Notes under the pieces: model-generated
What the model was told of the DNA's origin: nothing
The model's input: only the letters and a program-made list of their open reading frames with translations
The model's database searches: none
DNA from: Pyrrhoderma lamaoense
Lineage: Eukaryota; Basidiomycota; Agaricomycetes; Hymenochaetales; Hymenochaetaceae
DNA length: 64,000 bases
Assembly: GCA_002794735.1 (NCBI GenBank)
Contig: NBAZ01000016.1
Coordinates: forward strand, 310,001 to 374,000
Direction: 5' to 3'
Shown here: positions 24,422 to 37,020 of the stretch, one piece after another
How the letters are laid out: each line of letters opens with the position of its first letter
Position numbering within the stretch: the stretch's first letter is position 1
Program-made: the position numbers and the translations under genes

Positions 24422-26559
24422 ATTGATTGTTGTGTTCTTCAATTAATGAGCTTGGTTTATATGGGAGTTTGTTGTGAACTGGAGTGTCGTGATGAAGAGT
24501 TGGATTTTGATTTTGCTTTGAATACGAGGGGCATAGATGATTGATGTACAAGTCGATGCGTTAATGGGTAGTGTTTTATTTGAATAGATTAGCCCGTGAT
24601 AAAACAATAAGGGTCAATCCGATGCATCGTGATACGATGTCGATTGGCGAATTAAAGAGTGAAAGAATAGTTGTAAGTCCCTCATTTGAAGATAGCAATC
24701 AATAACTCGCAGATGAGAAATGACATACCAGAGTAATTTAGCCCTTCAGTCTATGTATTCAACTAATGGATGTTTACGAGATGAGGAAGAAGGTTGAAAG
24801 CTACACGTCGAGAGAACAAGAAAGTCAATGTAAGCGAGAGAGAAAGTCACAAGTGAAGGGGTTAGACTGGATATATAAACCAGATCTCTAGGGCACCTCG
24901 ACCGCGTGTAATGGGTCACGATTTCGATATAAAAAAAGAAGACAAATGATGACCCCTACTTACTACTAGCTATATGCTATGTTTTAGCTTATTAGTGCTA
25001 TTATCGGTATATCGATTGCTGAGTGATTAGTTGTGTGCAAGGGCTGCAGATTGCTTATGTGTGTATGCGTGTGTGTCACTGTGTGTATGTACTGGTGTAT
25101 GCTGGCTGGATTGCACCCTAACCTGCGTAGTTTCGTGTTAAGGAGGGGTTTAGATGTGCGTCGTGGCTTAGGGCTGTAACCAGACGTCAGATCCCGTGCT
25201 CCTGCCGCACGCGAACCCATAGAAGTTCTAGGTCCGGCAAAACGGACATAACACTACATTATGTAATATGACCATAATCATTGATGATTATGTAACTGGT
25301 TCAGCATTGAAAATTGATGCCACCTAATTTATCCGTATAGGTTCCCACCTTTTCACTTTCTATGTCACTTGATATTACCGTTCAAACGCCCGGTAGCTCC
25401 TTGAATAGATTCTGTGTACACTTGCATTACCAATATTTTCTATTGTTACATTTATCTTGTGTAGTAACAGGATTCATGTGACATATCAGTGAAATCAAAG
25501 ACATTCCAACTTAATATCAAAGAAGGTAAATTTTTAGAGCTACTGAGAGTACTTCTATCCTATTTCTCAAATATAATATATCAGTTGATATGGGGATCGA
25601 CATGTAAACAAGGTCAAACTGGGGCCCTATGATTGATTAGATCATAATAGATGTATGTAAAAATGTTATGAAAGGCTCTGATGTTTTGCCCGCAAATCAA
25701 TCGGAGGCATCTTAGTCACCAACACTTGATCTTTGTATTCCCCTCTACACTTCAGAATCAAATGGCCGTCCGTTATTGCTTTTCACTTGTTGAGCACTTA
25801 CCGGAAAGACCATTAGTTGAGTGTTGAGACCATCGCCTCCTTCGCCTCCCTCTCCCTTTATACAGGATATTGTAGTGTGTAAATAGTGTGCTTACTCGTC
25901 TTGTTCGCATGAGTTGTGAGGCGTCAAGGTCAAATGACAAACCCAGCTATCATCAAATATCTTAAGGTGACCTGCATACATCTATCTTTCCAGCTTCTAA
26001 TTCAGATGGTCTAGTGAAGAGCTATTGACGACCATAAAACAGAAGATAGATGTTGGCAGTAGCGTTAATGTAGGAGGGGGGGGGTGTTTCCTGGTACTAA
26101 AGCGGCATCTTATATAAGGGACCGGTGTGGATACAAATACTGGTAAATAGATGAGATAAAAGCGCACAAATATACTGATTAGGAAATGTACATGTACATG
26201 TACAGTGACGTTTTTACTTAGTTTTCTTCCTTTTGTCCTTTTCTGTAGGAGTTCTACAATCTAAGGTGACCTATATGACGAAAGCATGGAAAACGATAGG
26301 CTTTGATCATGATCAAAATAGCCTCAGGACTTTCAATAGAGTATACTTTCTCTGACTAGAAGGCGATTCTTTCGACAGAATGAATGATGCATAGCTCGGC
26401 GGCTTTGAACTGTAAGAGGTGTACTGGACTAGCAACTGAATTATACACCTATTCCTTTTCAAATCGAATTTCTGTGCATTGGATATCTAGCAGGCTTAAT
26501 GAAACCAGCAATGATTGTTGCTGGGATGGACTATTATAATACACAGCACCTGAGATATC
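24422..26559. other. Spacer without recognisable genes
   Basis: Upstream of the BBC1-like N-terminal segment. It contains a TG/TGTG-rich stretch near 25058-25090 and a palindromic GTACATGTACATGTAC near 26187. Open stretches such as 24984-25220 (minus) show no motif. Confidence 0.4.
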
Positions 26560-26793
26560 ATGATCGCTTCTGCTCTACATGGCAAAGACTTGTATAGGGT
26601 AGTCAAAGGGTATGATGGCGGGTACTATACAGTTGAAGATAAGTGCGTCAAGATGACGTTAAACGCGAGCCCAAGTCCTACAGCAACATGGGGGCCCTTG
26701 TCGATAAATATGGCTACTCATAAACCTCGTTCAGCAAGTAACGGAAATAGAACTAGTACTAGTGGTACCTCTCAAGCTATTGATAGATCATAG
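26560..26793 (+). pseudogene. Fragment of a kinase A-type C-terminal tail
   Basis: The end of this open stretch (THKPRSASNGNRTSTSGTSQ) resembles the kinase A tail (DHKPRSVIDNHRASGTSQ), including the identical DNA segments CATAAACCTCGTTC and CTAGTGGTACCTCTCAA. Preceding residues GKDLYRVVKG and LNASPSPTATW resemble degraded GKAWLKGAL and PLATW. No kinase core is found directly upstream, so this looks like a relic of a further family member. Confidence 0.5.
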
Positions 26794-28419
26794 CGGCATA
26801 TAGTGCTACGACTACGTGTTGCCATTCTCTTTTAGTATTCACGACAGATGCCATGCAATTAAAGCTGCAAGGCAACCTCATCAGCACAAATAAATGTAGA
26901 AGGAGCTTTACGAGAAAAATCATATTTCTAGTGGAGTCTCAGGAGATCTGGTATTGTATTATGCGCTACTTGACATACATGCAAGAGGTGCCTGTTATGA
27001 GAATCAATTCAACATTTGCGCGATGTTATTTCAGTTAGAAGCGGTTGCCCATAGTATGACATATCAGATTGATTATACACACAATGAGAATGTGTACTTC
27101 TTTGAATCAATATTTTTCAATAAATTGAGCAGAAACAGAGTCAACTTCTTGGAGAAAGAACATTCCTCCCGTTGCTAGAAAATTCTTTTTTGCAATATTA
27201 TCCGATATGATCAATAAGCTGCTTTGCGTTCTTGTAGATCTTTGTATTTCTGCACAACACAAAGTTCTGTCCGAAATTACGAGTTTAGTCAACGGAATTA
27301 TAAGCATAAGTAAGCGCATCGGATGACGAGATGAGAAACCTGAAAAAGTGCAATGATTAACGGGATGAATTGAAAAAATTCGACCTTGTCAAATGGATGT
27401 ATCTATCGGATAGACAACCCGTCTCCATTAATTTTGGCAATGAATTACAAAATACAGTGCAAAGAGCGCCGAACGCTACTTCAACACAATTAATCAATTC
27501 CCACGGGACAAATAGTACCACTATCCGCTTTGCTTGTACAGCTAGTAAAGTACCTGTGGACTCAGCTGCTGAGTCCCAACAACGATCGCAGGTCAAAGTA
27601 GCGAGATACAGGGATTTTTCATTTTTCGGATACACCTACTAATGTAGACAGAGAATGGGTTTTCTACTGAAAACGCCGATCGAAGAGCCTTAGATAGAGG
27701 GCATCCTGTCTTTGTGTCCAAATCATTGGAGCTCAAAATGCAGCGCTAGATGACTATTGCTAGTCGCGAATGTATCAAAGGTGATATGTGACTGTTAGAA
27801 ACAGTGAGCATATGTAGTTATTACTCTGTAGCAGAACGAGAATGAATTTTGAGATGTTACTAGTCCTTGTAAGCATAATAGGTGGATAATTGCGATTCTT
27901 ATGTGTATAAATATATGGCATTTCGTGAGAGGTAGTCCGCGGACGCTTATCTAATTGGGGCATCTATCTATATATATCGTCGTCTGAAGAGGGTACTGTA
28001 TACTATGGTAACTAATATCTTGTAAGTGAACCTACACCTCGTAACTAGCTATAAAGGCTAGACCTTGTACATCCGAGCAAATTTGTATCTATGAGCGCGA
28101 TTGAGACATAATATTGCTTCATCTACTAATATGTCATGCAATAAACCTACAGATAAATATATATACTTTGCTATGATGCGCCGATTCCTTGCTCAGTCAT
28201 ATATAGTTAAGAAGAAACTTATGCAGTAGTAAATTGGACAAACTTGTGGGTATGAAATATTTATTTACTATGCGTCTCCTGTTTTCTTTTCTTTTTTTCT
28301 CTGCAATTTTGCCAATGACCCCAGTTAAATAATTTTGCTTTCATACACAAGTCCCGTGTATACCTACAAAGCCGTTAGGAGTACAAAGACCCTATTCTCT
28401 TTCTGTGTCTCTGAATGAA
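26794..28419. other. Spacer with degraded sequence upstream of kinase C
   Basis: Overlapping short ORFs are present (26853-27178 and 27370-27642, plus strand). One contains LLDIHARGAC, faintly like a catalytic-loop approach of a kinase, but no further motif follows. Probably relic sequence plus the kinase C promoter. Confidence 0.3.
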
Positions 28420-30387
28420 ATGACTCAAATAGGTAATTACAACCTACAAGAAGAATTAGGATCAGGTTCATTTGGTGTTGTATACGTGAGTAGTATCATA
28501 TACTCTTATTAGCGTCTGACTTAGTAAGGCTAGAGAGCCGAACTTATAAATGCAGATCCGAGATTTCCAGACCTGAAATCTGGCTCGTCGGTCGCTTTTA
28601 AGCTTGTACCGAAAGGCAAGAAAGGTACTGCTGAATCAGAGATAGAAGCTAGTGAAAAAATTCCTATCCATATAGGCCTTGTAAGTCCACATACTAATAA
28701 TCACATCTCATGCCTGATAAAAACGTATATACTCAATTTCAGATGCGTATGTACGAGCATTTTCCGTACGGTAAACATGAATGTATTATTACTGAATTTC
28801 TGGGTGGAGGTGACCTTGCTAATCGTCGCCCGATGAGTGAAGAAGAAATTAAAGGAATAATGAGGTAAGTTCAGAACGAAACGATGATTCCATTATCTCC
28901 CTCTCAGCGACAACAATTGTAGATATATAATGCCTGCTTTAATCTCGCTTCATAGTAGAGGGTTTTATCATCGCGATATAAAGTATGTTTATGTCCTAAT
29001 ATATATTTCAACTCATACGAATATTAAGTTGTACCATAGACCAGATAACTTGATGTATAAATATCCTGGCGGAACCGTAGCAAAAGTAATCGACTTTGGC
29101 TTGTAGGTTTGGGGTCAGTATTACTAGCAAAATTGCCTCATGCTGACCGATAACTTCTTAGATTTTACGATAGTGTAGGAGGGAAGAGAACACCAAGTAG
29201 TTTTGGTGGTACTCCTCGTTATTTTTCTCCAGAGCTGGCCCTTTTTTATGAGAAAAAAGTATTCAAAAAGAAGCTCAACGATTATGATGAAAGTTTAGCG
29301 GTAGGAGGGAGCGAAAAGTGCGATGTATGGGCACTCGGGTGTGTTTTCAATTTTCAAAAGGACACAACATGTGCTGATAGGGTTTCATTTATTTATTTCT
29401 TTGAGCCAGGATCACCATTATGGAACTCCTTATTGGATCAACTCCATACGCCATAGGCGGCCACGACAAAGCCAATAATTTGAACTTTACAAGAATATAC
29501 CAGAAACTATTCAAAGTAGGAATTGACGAGCTCCATATAAGTGATTTAGGCAAGTTTCTAGAATAAGAACATTCTACGTCTACTTATTCTGAATATGTCA
29601 CTCTTAGGAAAACTCGTACTACACAAAATGTTAGAAATTGACCCGAGTAAAAGATGGTCTATGAGTAGAGCTTACAATGAAGTGTGTTTGTTGTCTTATT
29701 TATCGTATAATAGAAAAAAGAATCTGAGATTATACAAACAGTGGTTCCAAATACCGGGACTTAGGCGGAGCGCTACCAGTACTCAATATCCTACGCAAAC
29801 TCAAACTCTTCGGTCTTCAAACCTGAAACATAAACCTGCAATTCAAAACTTTCAGAAACCACGGGATATTCCAATTACACGGGAACTTCCAAAAGCAGTC
29901 CTCAAATAGAGAAGGTAAGGCGTCCTCGACTTAGCATCAGAGACAACCACGCAAACCCAAACAACTTTGATGATATGAACGAGGCGTTTAAAAATGTGGT
30001 TATTGTGAATCCGGATCCTGACCCAAGAGATTATCGACCCCATCGCCGTCGCACATCAAGTTCCGTTGGGGCAAGTCGCGCAAACCGGCCGCCCGAATAC
30101 CGTATGCAGGAAGGGCCTTTTTACAGACATGTAGGAGCCCCGGTTCCTTATAATGCCGTAGCTCCAAATGAAAGACGTTCGATGGCTCATAAGAGTAGAG
30201 CATCCGGAGCAACCTCAGGATCAAAAATGAAAGGCGAGTTTATATTTTTTTCACGACGAATAAAAGAATTTTTTATAAAATTTGATTTCCCATAGCAATA
30301 AAGCTCCCATTCTTAGGAAAAGTGAATGTCATGACGGGGCCAACTGATACTGTTCGCTTGAAAGCGGCCCTTAGAAATAAGAGATAA
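28420..30387 (+). CDS. Protein kinase C of the local family, most complete member
   Basis: Exons can be joined: 28420-28485, 28534-28680, 28743-28864, 28923-28982, 29040-29102, 29162-29338, ~29412-29551 and 29608 onward. Motifs: GSGSFGVVY, VAFK, EIEASEKI (alpha-C Glu), ITEFLGGGDL, HSRGFYHRDIK, PDNLMYKYPGGTVAKVIDFGL, GTPRYFSPE, KCDVWALG, IMELLIGSTPYAIGG and LHKMLEIDPSKRWSM. All catalytic residues are present, so it should be an active Ser/Thr kinase. It then has a basic tail of about 170 residues. A stop at 29907-29909 interrupts the tail, but one more G in CGGGAT near 29866 keeps it open through PQIEKVRRPRLS, MNEAFKNVVIVN and DPRDYRPHRRR to a last exon ending LKAALRNKR (stop 30385-30387). Two introns appear to have GC donors (29552 and about 30233). 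Substrates unknown. Confidence 0.75.
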
Positions 30388-30663
30388 ACAATATCCCTAT
30401 CCCTATTACAAACGTATCTTTATTAATACGTACGCGCATCAACAACTGGGACACACTCAAATCAAGTCGCATTATTGTTTTCATAGGATACACACAAAAG
30501 TAAATGTTAACACTCTAGTATATATAAGTACATGTACACGATAACGAAACGACGGATGTTAGCAATCATAGTGTAGTCGATACTCACGATATTAGGTATC
30601 TCTAGATGTTTGACAAACTTGTCAACCAGATTTTATATGACATTTAATCGTGCGATATCCATT

Positions 30664-31982
30664 CTATAGAAAATACTCGGCTGGAGGTCTTTTAGCAGGG
30701 ATAGACCGCACGTCCTAGAAGTCCCATTGGGTTCAGTGAAATTTAAAAAAGCAGAAAGAAAAAGAAAAAAACCCTACAGAAGGAGCATGTTGAAATACTT
30801 TATACTCCTGTCCAAGATGTTCATCAAGCTCCAATATAGAAGCAACGTTTCCACACCTAGTTAAACTAGTCTTAGACAAGAGGAAAAAAAACGAGTAACT
30901 ATTACTTGAGAAATACCTGTAACAGTAGTTTGGAGCACTCCAAACCGTTACGATCGTATTATCGAACATTAGTTTGAACCCCTCCATTGCCAATTGATGT
31001 GCTCTGGCTATTAGATCGATTGCATTATTATGAGCAAATAGTTTCGTGATGTCGCTACCAAAGAGGAAGCCTGCACCCCGAGGTGATAGTCCCCAGCCTT
31101 GTATATCGTCTGGGTCCGACCAGAGCAGGTCACACATTGGGCCATCATGAGGCACCTCTTGTTTTCTGTCAATCGCTCGAATCTAAAAAAACGGAGCGCG
31201 GACGTACGTAAACGTTCCAGAGGATGTTTTCTCATGAGCAATTCAAGTTTTCATATAAAAACAAGTAAGTAGCATGGGCACAAACAAACTAATTTCTTCT
31301 CACTTGATCAATTCCAGACAAGGTCGGACTAAGACCACCATGAATGCAAAAAACACTTCCATCAACTATCGCACCCAGTGCGAGATAGTCAAAAACTTCA
31401 CAACAGTATCTCCATACGTTAGCCGACCCATACTTGCGTTGACATTCATCATAGAACCCATACACTTGTGTGATCTGTCTGGACTCATGGTTCCCCCGAA
31501 TAAGTGTAATTCTGTCCGGATAGCGAACTTTGTATGCTAATAGTAGGAGAAAGGTCTCAACCGAATAGTAACCTCGGTCGACGAAATCACCCATAAACAA
31601 GTAATTCGTATCCGGGCAGAATCCTCCTACTTTAAATAACTCCATCATGTCCCAGAACTGGCCGTGGATATCTCCGCATATCTTAATAGTTTTGAATGTT
31701 GGGAAGATAGTAAAAAAAAAAAAAAAAATACGATAGGTAAAAGAAAGGGACATACTGTTACAGGAGAATCTACCACTTGCACATTGCCTTCTTCAATAAG
31801 AATTTCACGTGCTTTGAGGCACAACTGCTTTACTTGTTCTTCGGATATAGGTTCGCAGCGTGTAAGCTGGGCAATTTGGCTTTTTAAAAAAGAAGTGTGT
31901 GTGGATGTCAAGTTCTAAGGAATAAAGGTAGACGGGCTAAGCATAAGTCACACCCTACTTACTTGTCTAGGTCGCTAGGCAT
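30664..31982 (-). CDS. PPH3: Serine/threonine-protein phosphatase 4 catalytic subunit (PPH3/PPP4C)
   Basis: PP4c is a metal-dependent PPP phosphatase acting in DNA-damage checkpoint recovery (dephosphorylating gamma-H2A and Rad53 in yeast) with PP4R2/R3 subunits. Six exons join cleanly: 31963-31982, 31757-31879, 31304-31681, 30917-31182, 30778-30856 and 30664-30714. Start [15 protein letters not shown]. All PPP signatures are present: [21 protein letters not shown], the HGG of [45 protein letters not shown] and SPVT-ICGD fit PP4 better than PP2A or PP6. The terminal PPAEYFL carries the Leu that is carboxymethylated in this family. Length is about 305 residues, as expected. An A17 tract lies in intron 2. 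No frame problem is seen. Confidence 0.93.
31712..31728. repeat. A17 homopolymer inside PP4c intron
   Basis: Seventeen consecutive A on the plus strand, i.e. a T17 pyrimidine tract upstream of the exon 3 acceptor of the phosphatase gene. Confidence 0.8.
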
Positions 31983-32987
31983 CTACCAACACCTTCAACG
32001 ATGCTTGATTCGATCGAGAGTCTGGCTTAGATGATCTTCCTGCGTGTGTGTACAAAGTGTACGAAAACACGGGGTCAAGTTCTAGGGCTTGTACGTGTTG
32101 TGGCCGGCTCCACAGCGTTTTACTTGTTAAGTGTGAGTGTGATTGTTTTGAATGTGGGAAGCAGGACTCACGAGAAAGACAAGACGCGCGCGTCGCGTCC
32201 TGAGCCCCCCCCCCCCCCCCGGTACTATGTGGTTCTGTTGTCAACAACTTGGATAGTTTGTACTTCAACGTCACTTCAACATTCTTTTCTTCACAATGTA
32301 CAATGTACAAAAATCGTGCAATGTCTGATCTCTCGATTCATCCTTTCTTCATTTGCTCTAAGACTAGCAGAACTAAAAAAAGCAAAGCACCGTACTTGGT
32401 CCATCTTAGTCATGGAAGGGGCCTTAGCAATCCCTTTCCCCCTCCCTAAATTAAGATATGACGGATCAGAAACAGTAGTCTGGCATTATTTTTTTTCATA
32501 TATCTTATGAGCCAGACATCCCATAATAGAATAAAAATGAGAAATATATCTGTGTATATGTTGACCATGCAGACCGCTTTACCTATATATATTACATACA
32601 TAATGTAACTAGTAGATAGATACATACTTCAACCCCCAAGAACTGTCCCGAATCTAAAACATGAATGTCGAACTCAATCTAGTCTAGCCCAATTTACTAT
32701 ACAAACCGAATTCCCGAAAAGACTACCCGAAAAAAGAGAGGGTTCGCAGCAGAAATAGAAAAGCATATTAAAAATGAAAAAAAAAAAAACTAAATTCAGC
32801 CTAAAAGTAAGAGGGGAAAAAAAGAAAAAGAATGGGTCAGTGAACGGTATGTTAAGCGCCTCCCCCCGCTCCCGCTCCTTTCAACAGGATGCAACAGGGA
32901 TGACTGTTGGCGGAGACTATGTTAACCCCTCCTTTTCCTTCGACATTCCCATTAACCTAAGTTATGATATATTCCGAGTTTCGGTGT
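31983..32987. other. Spacer between PP4c start and GUT2-like 3' end
   Basis: Contains a C16 homopolymer at 32205-32220 and AT-rich sequence around 32500-32830. No supported gene; it holds the PP4c promoter and GUT2-like 3' UTR. Confidence 0.45.
32205..32220. repeat. C16 homopolymer
   Basis: Sixteen consecutive C in the PP4c - GUT2-like spacer. Confidence 0.8.
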
Positions 32988-35717
32988 TCATTTCCCGACA
33001 CCCTCTCTTCCATCATAACCATCTACCAAATTCCACGACAGCAGCCCCCCACTCAACCCCCAAAACCAACTCGAGCTCCACCAGCCATTCTTGCCATTAG
33101 CTCGTTCTTGTACCGCCAGCTCCTCATTCACAACCTTCTCAACTTGTTCCCATACATCTTTTGCTGCATGCTCATCAATGTACGCAAGTCTTGTTCGCCT
33201 CTCTAACACATCCCCAGCCGTCCTTGCATACTCGTGTCTCACTGCATACCGTACCTCTGCAACTAGCTGTGGGTAAAGAGGGTGTAGTCTCTCTTGACTC
33301 AACAGTTTCCAATCAACGTCTCCGAGGGTACTCGACGACGGTGAGCGCTTGGTCCGATACGAGTCCCAGTTCTCAGCGCACCTCAGTACGTCCCATGCTC
33401 TTGCCCCGTAACTCTCTGCCAAATAACGAGCTACACTCTCTTCTACTCCCCCAATTTCGGTGAGCGACTTCCACAAGTTAGGATTCCAGCCTCTTGTCCC
33501 AACCAAGGGGATCCGAGGCGTAACGCAGTTCATCATCCCCCCTTGCCCTTGCTCTTCATTACCACCTTCCCAAGCTTGAAGACTTTCACGGCCTCGTCAA
33601 CCGCATCCTCCGCCATCTTCCTATACGTCGTCCATTTTCCACCTACAATCGTCAACAGACCCGATTCCGGATGGACGTAGACAACGTGATTCCTAACAAG
33701 TCCCTCTGTCTTCTTCTTCTTATTTCCTTTCCCGCCGACAACACCAACACTTCTCACACCACCACCTTCCTCCGATTCCGAAGAAGAAGAAGAAGGCATC
33801 ATCGCGGGAGCGGAGAAGAAGAAGAAGAAGTCATGCTCACAAGCGGTCTCACACCTGCCCATACACTTTTAACATCCTCTCTCTTCACTAATCTCTCCGC
33901 AGCTTCGGGCTTGAGATAGCGTTTTACTTCACTTAGTACCCATTGTATGTCATCCTCCTTCGGGATCTCACCCTCCTCTATCCATGATGGATTAATGGGT
34001 TTCCAGAGTCCAGTACCAGTACCGTTTTCGTTTGGTGTTCTAGATATAACGTTCTTCGGTATGGGATCAACAACTCTAGCTTTCAGACTTGTGTTCTCGC
34101 CATTGTTATTGTTGAGGGTGCTTCTTCCATCATCAGATCCGGAGGATACAAGTCGTGCTCGATTCTGTATCTCGCAGCCTACATCTGTTGTGCCAGCTAT
34201 CACCGAACCCAGCCAAGGAAGGATAAAGACTACTCTTCCATCAGAGCTAGAAGCATCGAGAAGGCCCATTTCTTCTTCTTGAGAAGCTGAAGTTGACGAA
34301 ATAGATGGAGATCCAGTCAAAACTTCCATGGGTAATGAGATATGCACTCCCGACGAAGGTACAATTGACGGCCTCTTTATTCCCTTAACTTTGACATAGA
34401 GGATGAGGATGAAGAAAGCTCGTCAAGCGTAAGAAGAGTATCTGCGTAAGGTCCAGTCGCATTTATAACACCCTTAGCTTCACAGAAAACTCTTCGCCTG
34501 TGAGAACATCCTTCAGTATCGCACCTTTAATCCTCCCTGTCTCTTCCCCATTCTGATTTTTGAGAAACTCGACGAGTTGTACGTAGTTTGCTGCCACTGC
34601 TCCATGTTCTACTGCGGTTAATACCAACACGATGTTCATTCGTGAGTCGTTATGCTGGCCATCATAGTATACGACCGCCCGCGCAAACCTTCACTCCTCA
34701 GATTTGGGAATTTTTGAAGTGTTCTCTTGGGGGACATCAAGTACGCTGAGGGATACCTCGTATCATGCCATACTACTTCATTTTCTCCTCCTCCTCCCAG
34801 CTCGTCGCTGTAATCCAATTTAGACCCAAGAAGACCGGGTAGTCCCCCAGCAAGGAAATCATACATTTTACAGCCCACGTAGTAGTAAGGAATCTGCCAA
34901 TATGTGTATACAGGCAGAGCTATAGGGAGCATCTTACTAAGGTAAGGTGCTGTCGAATGAAGAAATACGCTTCTCTCGTGCAAGGCCTCCTTGACGAGTG
35001 CATATTGTGCGGGATCCAGCTCGAGTACGGCCTTTTGGAGGTATCTCACTCCCCCATGTACGAGCTTGGTAGACTTGGAGGAAGTACCTTACATGATATT
35101 AGTTACATGTAAGATACTTTTTGTAAAGTGATGGTGAGAGAGAAGTATGCAAAAAATTATGAAGTACGTGTAGATAGGATATAGAACGGATGTAAAAAAA
35201 AAATATCAACACTCACCAGAACTAAAGTCACTTCTCTCAATGAGTGCTACTTTTAGTCCTCGAGAGGCCGCATCGAGCGCAACACCAGCACCTGTTGCTC
35301 CTCCGCCAACAATAAGAAGGTCAAAAACATCACTTTCGCTATCTCCTTGTGTTTCAAGGTTTGAACGTTTAAGTCTCGTAATCATTTCTTCTCGTGTAGG
35401 GGGTGTTAGTGTAGGTTGCGTTGGCGGTGAGGGAGGAGTTCCATTTGCTTTCTTTCTGTCCCCCGAGTTTGAGTAATAGGATCATAGTAGTAGTAGTAGT
35501 AGTAGTAGTATGAACCGGCTAATGTAGTTGCGAGAACAACATAAAACGGATAAGAGACGCGACGTCTGTGAGCACGCGAGTTCGGGCTCCCACTGGAAGC
35601 ATGGTCATGAGAGTTGCTGGCCGTACTATACTTTACCGTTCGTATCAGTTTACAATGTGACACTGGGCGTGATAGTGATCGAAAGAGGTAGCGAGAGTGG
35701 CCCGTCGAGAGTGGCAT
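32988..35717 (-). CDS. GUT2: Mitochondrial FAD-dependent glycerol-3-phosphate dehydrogenase (GUT2-like)
   Basis: It oxidises glycerol-3-phosphate to dihydroxyacetone phosphate at the outer face of the inner mitochondrial membrane, feeding ubiquinone. Start ATG 35717 opens an Arg-rich presequence (MPLSTGHSRYLFRSLSRPVS), then a hydrophobic segment followed by nine Tyr from a TAC/TAT repeat. The FAD-binding motif is DLLIVGGGATGAGVALDAAS, then LIERSDFSSG and, after an intron (35088-35216), GTSSKSTKLVHGGVRYL. Further blocks are DGQHNDSRMN, AKGVINATGPYAD, HISLPMEVL, VVFILPWLGSVIAGTTD, VWAGVRPL, EGLVRNHVV, TIVGGKWTTYRKMAEDAV and AEVRYAVRHEYARTAGDVLE. The frame fails at about 35450, 34685, 34490, 34395 and 33540. 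At each site one extra G restores the conserved sequence. A 70-nt intron after VRPL explains one further switch. A single-copy essential-type enzyme with so many one-base gaps argues for sequence error. Confidence 0.9.
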
Positions 35718-35829
35718 GAGTATTGTCAAGTATTTCCGTTCCTCGTTCCTCCCAGAGTCCTGCATGTGTTTGTATATAAGTATCAGATATCCATCATGAT
35801 AGTCCAAGTGAGTTGTCACATACTTTTTG

Positions 35830-36114
35830 ATTATAACCTGCTTTTTGAATAATCAACATGGACCTTTCCCTTAACGTTTCTAGTCCTTCAAAGTCTGCTG
35901 AAACACAAAAGAACAAGCTCAAGAAGTACTCTTGTTGATTGTTTCCTCCTCCTAGGGGACTGTATGGGTCGAGGGAGCTGACGAACGTGTTCGCGGAAAC
36001 TTGCTTTATTATAGCTTGCCTTATTTCGGACCTCGGAGAGTATATTTGTATTTGGGCCGGACCGCCGGACCGCCAAAGTATAAATAATCCTGACAGTGAT
36101 CGTGACTTTTTCAA
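35830..36114 (-). other. Possible exon(s) of an unknown gene upstream of GUT2-like
   Basis: Open on the minus strand, with a good acceptor (TTTGTGTTTCAG) before ADFEGLETLRERSMLIIQKAG and a GTATGT donor after YNQK. Preceding residues include FVSSLDPYSPLGGGNN. The short ADFEGLETLRERS block loosely resembles the end of fold-type-I PLP enzymes, but no cofactor motif is found around it. It might also be a 5' exon of the neighbouring gene. Confidence 0.25.
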
Positions 36115-37020
36115 GCTTTTCTTAACTTTCTTATACTAGTACTGGACTCGCTGTACATGTACAGTACGCGATCAGATCACATATTGTTAGATGATACATG
36201 GCGAGTCACGATAACTCACCTTTTTGTGGGTGATCTCGGTTCAGAAAGTGTATAAAATAACGACCCCGTGGGGGGGAAACATCTATCGCTTAGAGTATCA
36301 CATGCTTTCAATTTTCCTATAATCAGAAAGTCTATCACACACACACACACATTTACTCTGTGCGGGGAGATATAGGGAGATGTGCTCTAAAAGATAGCAT
36401 AATTTCTTTGAGGAGGTTTGAGATGAAGAATGAGAATGAGTTACTTAGGTTGGTAGACTATATACTACTCAAATAGCGCTGGCATGCAAATGAGACGGGT
36501 TGGCGACAGACTTTAAATTTCAGTTGTTGTAGCTTTATGCACATAAGCACTTGAAACCTTTACTAGTCTTTCTCTCTCGTGTCATATGTATTATGATGAA
36601 AACTAAAACTTTTGGTCAGATTTTGACCTTGGTTGTCGTATTTAGTGGCGAGCACGTGGGGTTTAGAGTCTGCCTACACCAGACACGATGCTCAGGCTAA
36701 GATTTGGGGGCTAAAGAGCGAGATACTCGACTTCGGCCGTCCGGCCGAGATCTCGGTCGGACCGTAGAGACAGATAGAGACCTTGAGGCGAGCTGAGACT
36801 TCACAGACCAGTAAAAGTAGTAGAAACGTATATGTAGATATCATTAAAATCAGTATTTGCTAGTGTATGTACGATGATGATATAGATATATCTGATATCA
36901 AGGTCGCCCACCAAGTGATTAAAGTTCTTACTAGCATTCCTCCCTTTGCATCCGCTAAGTAATTATACGTGTTAGTACAGCACAGTTACGTCTACTCATG
37001 AGATGTTGCCAGGGAAGCTA
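36115..37020. other. Non-coding spacer with CA microsatellite
   Basis: Contains a CA repeat at about 36335-36351 and a palindromic TGTACATGTACA near 36150. No gene is supported. Confidence 0.45.

Noticed and set aside
13964..24544. Long plus-strand ORFs opposite the BBC1-like gene
   Set aside because: They mirror the low-complexity Pro/Ser/Glu coding sequence of the other strand and show no motifs or splice logic of their own.
33799..33862. Frameshift after VRPL in GUT2-like
   Set aside because: A 70-nt pyrimidine-rich GT-AG intron (GTGAGC...CGGAG) joins VRPL to EGGGVRS in phase, so no frameshift is needed here.
35830..36114. Kynureninase-like C-terminus
   Set aside because: Only a short ADFEGLETLRERS block resembles PLP-enzyme ends. 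No PLP lysine or upstream domain was found, so no name was given.
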